Shown here piece after piece: positions 33,844-39,721 of a DNA stretch of 39,721 nt. The position numbers were made by a program, and so were the translations under genes. Positions within the stretch are counted from its first letter, which is position 1; every line of letters begins with the position of its first letter. The notes beneath the pieces are model-generated. The model saw nothing but the letters and a program-made list of their open reading frames with translations, was not told the DNA's origin and did no database searches. The stretch comes from Cytophagaceae bacterium (GTDB lineage: Bacteria > Bacteroidota > Bacteroidia > Cytophagales > Flexibacteraceae), in the NCBI GenBank assembly GCA_027485575.1, contig JAIXQU010000085.1:1-39721 (forward strand). The letters run 5' to 3'.

Positions 33844-34769
33844 TACAATATTTTCTTGATAGAGTGTTGAGGTTTGTCATTCTGGAGGGTGTATAGCCTT
33901 CCGATATATTCTCCTATTACCCCCAAAACCAACAGGGTAATTCCGCCCATGAAAAATATAGAAACAATGATGGATGTGAATCCAACGGGAACATCGAAAA
34001 TAACCTTCCTGAGAATAAAATAAAATCCGACCGAAAAGCTTAAAAATGAAATCAACAACCCCAGGTAAATGAGAGATTTTAAAGGCAAGGTTGTAAAGTT
34101 AAAAAGCATGTTACTGGAGAGTTGAATCAACTTCCAGATATTATAGCCGGACCGGCCCTCTGCTCTTGATTGATGCCTGACCAAAACCTTGGCAATATGA
34201 CTTGTATGCCAGTTAAAGAGGCCATCCAAAAATACAAAACTCTGTTTATGGGTTACAATATTATCACGTAGGTTCTTTGTTATCAACCTGAATGAAGTTA
34301 TACTGCCTGTTGTTCCAAAGGCAAGGTTCAGTGTTTTATTAACGACAAGGCTACCCATATTTCTAAATGCTGCGTGGTTTTTTTCCCCGTAGCTTCCATA
34401 GACCAATTCAGCTCCTGTCTCCCGGTGCTTATTTATTAAAACAGGAATATCCTCAGGGAAAATTTGTAAATCATCGTCAATGGTGACAATTAAATTGCCA
34501 CTTGCATGTTGATATCCACAAATAGTAGCATTGTGCTGGCCAAAATTCCGACTCAGCTTAATTCCAACTATTTCATTGGGATACAACGATTTAAGCCTTT
34601 CAATTTCTTTCCAACTCTGGTCTTTACCACAATCTTCTATAAAAATAACCTCAAATGAATACCCTTCTGAGTCAAGGGTTTTCTTTATCCTTTCAAATAA
34701 TTCAGCTATTGTTTTTTCTCCATTGTAAACAGGGACAACAACACTTATTTCTTTTACTGTATTTTCCAA
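33843..34769 (-). CDS. Family 2 glycosyltransferase, GtrB/DPM1-like
   Basis: A 308-residue GT-A enzyme with SVVVPVYNGEKTI, IFIEDCGKDQSW, LSRNFGQHNATICGYQHASGNLIVTIDDDLQIFPED (metal-binding DDD), then two C-terminal helices (about residues 231-255 and 266-292) and the GVIGEYIGRLY motif. It is the undecaprenyl-phosphate sugar transferase type and differs clearly from the other GT2 at 17538-18476. First gene of a three-gene operon with the GNAT protein and the WecE-type transaminase. It probably charges the lipid carrier with the 4-acetamido sugar or a related one; the onward transferase is not obvious nearby. Confidence 0.87.
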   Translation of the reverse strand: MENTVKEISVVVPVYNGEKTIAELFERIKKTLDSEGYSFEVIFIEDCGKDQSWKEIERLKSLYPNEIVGIKLSRNFGQHNATICGYQHASGNLIVTIDDDLQIFPEDIPVLINKHRETGAELVYGSYGEKNHAAFRNMGSLVVNKTLNLAFGTTGSITSFRLITKNLRDNIVTHKQSFVFLDGLFNWHTSHIAKVLVRHQSRAEGRSGYNIWKLIQLSSNMLFNFTTLPLKSLIYLGLLISFLSFSVGFYFILRKVIFDVPVGFTSIIVSIFFMGGITLLVLGVIGEYIGRLYTLQNDKPQHSIKKIL

Positions 34770-34857
34770 AACAGGTAACGATTCAATATTTTCTTAAAGA
34801 CCAAAGCATACTGACTAATTCCCAGCCGATTGAATTTTAATCAACTCTAACAAAGAA

Positions 34858-34865
34858 CAAAAGTA
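34858..34865 (-). promoter_or_regulatory. Promoter -7 box of the GT2-GNAT-transaminase operon
   Basis: TACTTTTG on the minus strand, identical to the rimP box and a perfect TANNTTTG match, lies in the 139-base gap downstream of the nicotinamidase stop. The -33 region is TTTTC rather than TTTG. The leader would be about 80 bases, with no strong hairpin seen in it. Confidence 0.5.
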
Positions 34866-34908
34866 TCTGGAAAATCCGTATTGAAAATTTCCATTCGATA
34901 TATATCCA

Positions 34909-35514
34909 TTAAATATCTATGGTGCATCCTTTGGATTTGAGTTCCAACATCAGTGAATCCAACATCTCAGGTGATTGATTAACGGGTTTGGTTCCTTTTA
35001 AAAACACTCGTACCTCATAACCCAAATTGAGTGCATCAACCACCGAATTTTTTACACAAAAGTCAGTTGCAAGACCACAAATGGTAATTTTCTTTATCTC
35101 TTTTTGGGTTAGCCATTGGTCGAGCTGCGTTTTGTTTTTTTTATGGTTGTCAAAAAAACAGGAGTAACTATCCACCTCCAAATCTTCCCCTTTCCGAACC
35201 AGAAAGGAATAGTTCAGATCTAAGATTTTTGGATGAATCTCTGCACCATGGGTATTTTGGATGCAATGGTCAGGCCATAAAATTTCTTTCCTGCCTTTCC
35301 AGTTTATGGTTTGAAAAGGCAATTTCCCATTATGGCTGGATGCAAAACTTTTATGACCAGTGGGGTGCCAATCCTGGGTTAAAACAATGTTTTGAAATTT
35401 TTTGGAAAGGTCTAAAACAGGAATAATTATATCGCTGGCGCCAGCAACTTCGAGAGCACCTCCCTCTAAAAAATCAAACTGGACATCCACTATAATAAGT
35501 GCTTCCTTAATCAT
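34909..35514 (-). CDS. pncA: Nicotinamidase
   Basis: A 201-residue isochorismatase-fold hydrolase that turns nicotinamide into nicotinate for NAD salvage. Catalytic triad seen: Asp10 (IIVDVQFDF), Lys108 (VRKGED) and Cys153 (GLATDFCVKNS). Metal ligands of the family: Asp48, His50 and His54 in DWHPTGHKSF. WPDHCIQNTHGAEIHP is also characteristic of PncA rather than of other isochorismatase-like enzymes. Its start overlaps the stop of the PBP gene by 8 bases, so the two are coupled, although no functional relation is known to me. Confidence 0.94.
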   Translation of the reverse strand: MIKEALIIVDVQFDFLEGGALEVAGASDIIIPVLDLSKKFQNIVLTQDWHPTGHKSFASSHNGKLPFQTINWKGRKEILWPDHCIQNTHGAEIHPKILDLNYSFLVRKGEDLEVDSYSCFFDNHKKNKTQLDQWLTQKEIKKITICGLATDFCVKNSVVDALNLGYEVRVFLKGTKPVNQSPEMLDSLMLELKSKGCTIDI

Positions 35515-37783
35515 CTAAATTGTTTCGCCCGGATTCGTTAACTTTTTGAATGCCTGATGAATCTTCAGCTCCTCCCACTGGAGTCCGGCCCATACAACTT
35601 AAATCCACAGACAAATTTTCTGGTTTTTTAAATGGGCCTTTGGTTATCCCAAGCCTTGTATCTGCATATACTTTATCCATATAATAGCTCCAGATAGGCA
35701 ATGCCATTTTAGAACCCTGACCAAGTTGAAAAGACCGAAAATGTATACTTCGATCCTCGCCACCAACCCAGATTCCGGTTACAAGTTGCTTGGTTATACC
35801 AATAAACCAACCATCAGAATAATTTGAAGTAGTACCTGTTTTACCCCCTACCTCATTTCCAACAAGAGTTTTGCCAAGCCTGTGGAGGCCAAGTGCTGTT
35901 CCATTCCTTTCTTTTGTGGCTCCCATAAGCATATGAACCATCATGTATGCTGTTTCTTCTGAAATTACCTCCTTTTTTTCAGGATTAAAGGAGGCAAGCT
36001 GATTGCCATTTTTGTCCTGGATTTTGACAATATAATAGGGTTTCGTCCAGGTGCCACCAGCGACGAAGGTGGAGTAGGCCGAGACTAACTCAAAAACAGA
36101 AACATCGCTTGACCCAAGGCAAAGGGCTGGAACCGGATCCAAGGGACTTTCTATTCCAAGTTTTTTGGCATATTCTACAACCCTCTCTGCCCCCAACTTT
36201 TTCATCACCTGTGCGGCTACAGAATTAATGGACTGGGCCATTGCCTTTCTCAAAGTCATTCTCTCACCTGAATATTTCCCATCGGAGTTTTTTGGTGTCC
36301 AGTAGGTGTTGGTTTCTTCGTTATAAAAAGTGGTCGGCGCATCCACCATTTCGGTACAGGGAGTAAATCCATTGTCCATAGCGGTGGCATATACAATGGG
36401 TTTAAAGGAAGACCCCGGCTGTCTTTTGCCTTGCCTTACATGGTCGTATTTAAAATATTTATAATTTATTCCTCCCACCCAAGCCTTAATATTTCCACTG
36501 AATGGGTCCATACTCATAAGTCCGGTATGGAGGAAATATTTTGTATAAGCAATTGAATCCCAAGGACTAATCAGTGTATCCTTTCCTCCATTCCAGCTAA
36601 AAAGGGATGTTTTAAGGGGTCTTTTAAAAGCAATAATTGCAGAGTCCTCATTTCCATTGTATTGCTCCTTATATGCCTGAAAAAGGGAAGTTCGCTTTGC
36701 CGCTGTTTTAATAAAGTCTTTGATTTCTTCTCCTTTTTCATCAACCCAGGGATTTCTTCCTTTCCAATATTTGAAGAACACAGCTTGCTGATACCGCATG
36801 TGGCTATCAACCGCCATTTCAGCATACATCTGCATTCGTGAATCTATGGTTGTATATATTTTTAATCCATCGGCATACAAATCATAACCTCTTTCTTTAC
36901 AAAACTTTAACAAGTCCTTTTTTAATTCAGCCCTGAAGTATGTCCCAAAACCTTCGTTATGATTCTCAACTTTGTACTTCCCGATGTCAATGGGTCGATT
37001 TTTTAAAGATTCTGCCTCAGCCTCAGTTAGATAATCATATTTCGCCATTTGCTCCAGAACAGTATTTCTTCGAATCAATGCCCTTTTGGGATTATAAATC
37101 GGGGAATACAAAGTCGGGGCCTTCAAAACACCAACTAAAATGGCACTTTGTTCCACGTTGAGGTTCTCCGGAGTTGTATTAAAAAAAGTCCTTGCGGCTG
37201 TCTTTATTCCAAAAGCATTTGAACCAAAGTTGACCGTATTGAGATACATGGTCAGGATTTCCTGTTTTGTATACGTTTTTTCCAAACGGACAGCTGTTAT
37301 CCATTCTTTGGTTTTGATTATCACTGTCCGGATTCCGGGAATTGAAGAAAGGCTGCCTTCATACAATTCACTTCTGGTGGAAAACAGATTTTTTGCCAAC
37401 TGTTGGGTAATTGTACTTGAACCACGTCTATCAAAACGGATCATATACCAGAGAATGGCGAGCGTTCCTTTCATATCAATTCCGCTATGTTGCTCAAACC
37501 GCACATCTTCTGTGGCAAAAAGGGCTTTTAACAAATTGGGCGAAAGCTCATTAAACTGGGTTGGAGAGCGATTTTCTTTAAAATATTTTCCTAAAAGAAC
37601 GCCATCGCTTGTATAAACTTCGGAGGCTAGCTCTGATTTTGGATTGGCCAGATTTTCAGTTCCCGGAATACCACCGAACAAACCAAGCAAATCCACGGAG
37701 ACTGCATAGGTCCAAATGGTAATTGAAATAAAAAAAGTAAAAAGGCATATCCAGATCAGCCGGATTGCATTTGTTTTCATCAT
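35507..37783 (-). CDS. Class A penicillin-binding protein (bifunctional transglycosylase/transpeptidase)
   Basis: A 758-residue PBP1A-type enzyme that polymerises glycan strands from lipid II and crosslinks peptides. Parts: membrane anchor (about 9-34), GT51 domain with catalytic Glu92 in ATEDVRFEQHSGID, GSSTITQQLAKN, and the second Glu region KEWITAVRLEKTYTKQEILTMYLN; transpeptidase domain with SSFK (Ser458-Lys461), SIN (518-520) and KTGTT (from Lys648). No PASTA or other C-terminal add-on is present; the tail is short and polar. It precedes pncA in one transcript. The exported TPR/PBP1-fold protein at 26238-27830 is a candidate activator. Confidence 0.96.
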   Translation of the reverse strand: MMKTNAIRLIWICLFTFFISITIWTYAVSVDLLGLFGGIPGTENLANPKSELASEVYTSDGVLLGKYFKENRSPTQFNELSPNLLKALFATEDVRFEQHSGIDMKGTLAILWYMIRFDRRGSSTITQQLAKNLFSTRSELYEGSLSSIPGIRTVIIKTKEWITAVRLEKTYTKQEILTMYLNTVNFGSNAFGIKTAARTFFNTTPENLNVEQSAILVGVLKAPTLYSPIYNPKRALIRRNTVLEQMAKYDYLTEAEAESLKNRPIDIGKYKVENHNEGFGTYFRAELKKDLLKFCKERGYDLYADGLKIYTTIDSRMQMYAEMAVDSHMRYQQAVFFKYWKGRNPWVDEKGEEIKDFIKTAAKRTSLFQAYKEQYNGNEDSAIIAFKRPLKTSLFSWNGGKDTLISPWDSIAYTKYFLHTGLMSMDPFSGNIKAWVGGINYKYFKYDHVRQGKRQPGSSFKPIVYATAMDNGFTPCTEMVDAPTTFYNEETNTYWTPKNSDGKYSGERMTLRKAMAQSINSVAAQVMKKLGAERVVEYAKKLGIESPLDPVPALCLGSSDVSVFELVSAYSTFVAGGTWTKPYYIVKIQDKNGNQLASFNPEKKEVISEETAYMMVHMLMGATKERNGTALGLHRLGKTLVGNEVGGKTGTTSNYSDGWFIGITKQLVTGIWVGGEDRSIHFRSFQLGQGSKMALPIWSYYMDKVYADTRLGITKGPFKKPENLSVDLSCMGRTPVGGAEDSSGIQKVNESGRNNLDD

Positions 37784-37862
37784 AAATTGAAAAATGGTTT
37801 CCTTATTTTTCGCTACAAATTTGGAGCATATTATAAAAACTATTTAAAAAATTAAAGTGCGT

Positions 37863-37870
37863 TATTTTTG
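37863..37870 (+). promoter_or_regulatory. Possible promoter -7 box upstream of the 37894 gene
   Basis: TATTTTTG matches TANNTTTG exactly, 23 bases before the TTG start, but no TTTG is found 19-21 bases further upstream. Confidence 0.35.
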
Positions 37871-37893
37871 GGTCGATTTTAAATATCATTTTC

Positions 37894-38508
37894 TTGACAA
37901 CTCCTAGCTATATTCCAATTCTTGTGCCCGCATTGGGTCTTCTTGTTCCTTTCTTAATCCGCTGGATTGAAAACAAAAGCAGACTTAAGCAAGCCAGACA
38001 TTTGCTGGATGTAATCCAAACCAGAGATGAAATTGCAAAGCTATTAAAAGATGCAGAAAGCGAGGGATTTACATTGCTGGATAATGAAGAATCTCAGCTT
38101 AGGTACTATGAAAAAGAATTGGAAAAAGAGATTCGAAGAAATGATATTATCGAAATCAGGCTTTATCCGGTATTGATTTCCCTGGAAATCATTTTTTTTG
38201 TTTCTGCCCTGTTTTCTGGCGCCATTTCCTTTTTAGAAAAACTAATTTATGCCCAGGGAAACCAAACCTTGCCCTTTCTTGAAGGGATATTTTCAAACTC
38301 TAATATCAGGATTTCTCTTCTGCTTATCTGTTTGCTCACCAGTCTTTACTTAACCCATTCGGTTCAGAAAAAATTGATTCTTCGGTTTGGATATTCTAAA
38401 GCTACCGAATTGAAAATCTTTGGAATATTTAACCTGTTTTTTCTTAGCTGTATTCTAACACTTGGTTTGGTGTTGTTTATCCTTGACTGGATAATGCCTT
38501 GGTTTTAA
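37894..38508 (+). CDS. Membrane protein of unknown function with coiled-coil segment
   Basis: A 204-residue protein with one short N-terminal hydrophobic segment (about 8-24), a charged helical region likely to form a coiled coil (about 30-85: many Glu/Lys/Arg, including YYEKELEKEIRRNDIIEIR), and three C-terminal helices (about 90-112, 138-155, 175-198). I do not recognise the family. The only usable start is TTG at 37894; no ATG occurs in frame until near the end. It is a single gene, divergent from the PBP gene and convergent with recN, whose stop is 8 bases away. Confidence 0.6.
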   Translation: MTTPSYIPILVPALGLLVPFLIRWIENKSRLKQARHLLDVIQTRDEIAKLLKDAESEGFTLLDNEESQLRYYEKELEKEIRRNDIIEIRLYPVLISLEIIFFVSALFSGAISFLEKLIYAQGNQTLPFLEGIFSNSNIRISLLLICLLTSLYLTHSVQKKLILRFGYSKATELKIFGIFNLFFLSCILTLGLVLFILDWIMPWF

Positions 38509-38515
38509 ACCACTT

Positions 38516-39721
38516 TCATGATTCAATTAGTTCTTTTGCTGCTTTCATGGCAGCCTCGCTGATTTTATTGCCAGATATCATTTTGGCAATTTCTTCCAGC
38601 CTTTCTGAATTCTGAAGTAGCCTGACTCCTGTTTTGGTACTTTCTGCATTTTGCAATTTATAAACAAACCAATGGGAATTTGCCTGACTTGCCATTTGTG
38701 CTGAATGGGTTATTGCAAAAACCTGGTGTCTTGTTGCCAGATCTTTAATGATTTTACCAACCTTGAGAGCTACTTCCCCGGAAATTCCTGTATCAATTTC
38801 ATCAAAAATCAAGGTGGGCATTGACTGACGTCCGGCAAGCATGCATTTTAATGCCAACATCAACCTGGAAAACTCTCCGCCTGAGGCAGCATTTTTTAAT
38901 TCTGCCAAAGCTTGACCCGGATTGGCCGAGAACATAAAACTAACTTTATCAAAACCCGAAGCCTGAGGCTGAATTTCCAAAAATTGTATCTCAAACCTCG
39001 CATTTGCCATACCCATATCAGCCAGCAGAGATTGCATTTTTTCTGAAATAGATTGTATACCTTTTTTCCTTGCCTCAGTCAAAATCAATCCATTGGACTT
39101 CAAATCCTTGTCAAACTCTACCTGATTTTTTTTCAGCACTTCAATTTCATCGTCAAGCTGATTAAAGTTTTCAAGTTCATAGGAAAGAGAATTGGCATAA
39201 TCTAAAAGTTCCTCCTCGGTTTCCTTTCTATGTTTTTTCTGTAAATTATAAATCAGAGATAAGCGTTCCTCAACCGATGCCTGTTTTTCAGGGTTATGTT
39301 GAATGCCCGTTTCTACGTCTTTCACTTCCTCCAAAATATCCTTAATTTCATGGAAAGCACCTTTTGCCCTTTCAGACAATAAAGTAAGGGTGGGCGAATA
39401 CAGACCTAGTTTCTCAAGTTGGGAAGCAGCGGATTTAAGGGCCGAAACAACATCGGTCTGGCCTTCCAAAATATCGATGGTTTGGTTTAGCTTTAGTTTT
39501 ATTCCTTCGGCATTGCGCAGCAAATCTGCTTCTGCTTCCAGTTGGACTTGTTCTCCTTTTTTGATGTCGGCTTTTTGTAATTCATCAAAAACGAATTGCT
39601 TAAATCCCAATTCTGCATTTTCCTTTTCCCGCTTGTCAATCAGGGCATGGAGTGATATTTGATTTGAACGCCAATTCTTAAACGCAATGGCATACTTTTC
39701 TTTGGGACCGGCGGTTGAAGC
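38516..39721 (-). CDS. recN: DNA repair protein RecN, N-terminal part outside the window
   Basis: The frame stays open to the window edge, so 401 C-terminal residues are visible and the Walker A region lies beyond 39721. RecN is an SMC-like ATPase in recombinational repair of double-strand breaks. Seen: the long coiled-coil middle (about residues 40-210 of the visible part), then the C-terminal ATPase lobe with the ABC signature ASGGEFSRLMLALK, Walker B TLIFDEIDTGISGEVA and the H-loop ITHSAQMA. The TTG at 39610 is internal and not the start. It converges on the unknown membrane protein. Confidence 0.96.
   Translation of the reverse strand, partial: ASTAGPKEKYAIAFKNWRSNQISLHALIDKREKENAELGFKQFVFDELQKADIKKGEQVQLEAEADLLRNAEGIKLKLNQTIDILEGQTDVVSALKSAASQLEKLGLYSPTLTLLSERAKGAFHEIKDILEEVKDVETGIQHNPEKQASVEERLSLIYNLQKKHRKETEEELLDYANSLSYELENFNQLDDEIEVLKKNQVEFDKDLKSNGLILTEARKKGIQSISEKMQSLLADMGMANARFEIQFLEIQPQASGFDKVSFMFSANPGQALAELKNAASGGEFSRLMLALKCMLAGRQSMPTLIFDEIDTGISGEVALKVGKIIKDLATRHQVFAITHSAQMASQANSHWFVYKLQNAESTKTGVRLLQNSERLEEIAKMISGNKISEAAMKAAKELIES

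Noticed and set aside
37140-37616. 158-codon open frame antisense to the class A PBP gene
   Set aside because: It lies entirely opposite a well-supported GT51 domain and shows no recognisable domain or promoter.
1-39721. tRNA, rRNA, CRISPR array, insertion sequence or prophage
   Set aside because: No cloverleaf-like sequence, regular spaced repeats, transposase or integrase was seen. The GC-richer island at 975-1170 is the only sign of possible foreign sequence.

Overview
The window reads as a chromosomal segment of an AT-rich member of the Bacteroidota. The reasons are the protein families (DUF3109, DUF1801, DUF6056, WG-repeat proteins, RfbH- and WecE-type sugar genes), a very long Asn/Gln/Pro-rich IF-2 linker, almost no Shine-Dalgarno sequences, and repeated matches to the Bacteroidota promoter -7 box TANNTTTG. 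There are no tRNA or rRNA genes, insertion sequences, CRISPR arrays or integrases that I can see, and no gene-free stretch longer than about 250 bases.

Layout. 1-4257: the 3' end of an ALDH7-type aldehyde dehydrogenase, a bidirectional terminator, a GC-rich non-coding island, an HMG-CoA lyase/DUF3109 pair, a DUF1801 protein and a secreted zinc phospholipase C/nuclease-like protein. 4340-9329: the conserved rimP-nusA-infB operon (minus strand), whose leader carries a terminator-shaped hairpin ending two bases before the rimP start. 9432-14404: an accessory group with an asparagine-synthetase-like protein that has lost key residues of both active sites, a secreted WG-repeat protein, a divergent radical SAM/SPASM protein and a small helical protein. 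14569-16095: guaA.

16125-25363 is a nine-gene minus-strand operon with overlapping or nearly touching genes. In transcription order it holds rfbF, rfbG, rfbH, an NAD-dependent sugar epimerase/reductase, an FkbM methyltransferase, a split transketolase (N and C halves), a polyprenyl-phosphate-type GT2 and a polytopic DUF6056 protein. My reading is that it makes a CDP-3,6-dideoxy-4-ketosugar, possibly adds a two-carbon branch with the split transketolase, reduces and methylates it, loads it on a lipid carrier and transfers it outside the membrane. That makes it the best candidate for an undescribed pathway here.

25441-28278: dedA, a secreted TPR plus type-1 periplasmic-binding-fold protein (LpoA-like layout) and smpB. 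28380-34769: a second glycan region with an SGNH hydrolase, a polytopic membrane protein and an RmlD-like reductase on the plus strand, facing a GT2, a GNAT acetyltransferase and a WecE-type aminotransferase on the minus strand. The GNAT gene contains a 19-base homopolymer that could act as a phase-variation switch. 34909-37783: a class A PBP and a nicotinamidase in one operon. 37894-39721: an unknown membrane protein and the 3' two thirds of recN, cut by the window edge.

A recurring feature is a TANNTTTG box only 4-12 bases before the start codon of several genes (DUF3109, PLC-like, WG-repeat, guaA, SGNH, probably dedA), which implies very short or absent mRNA leaders. Against that background the rimP leader stands out.
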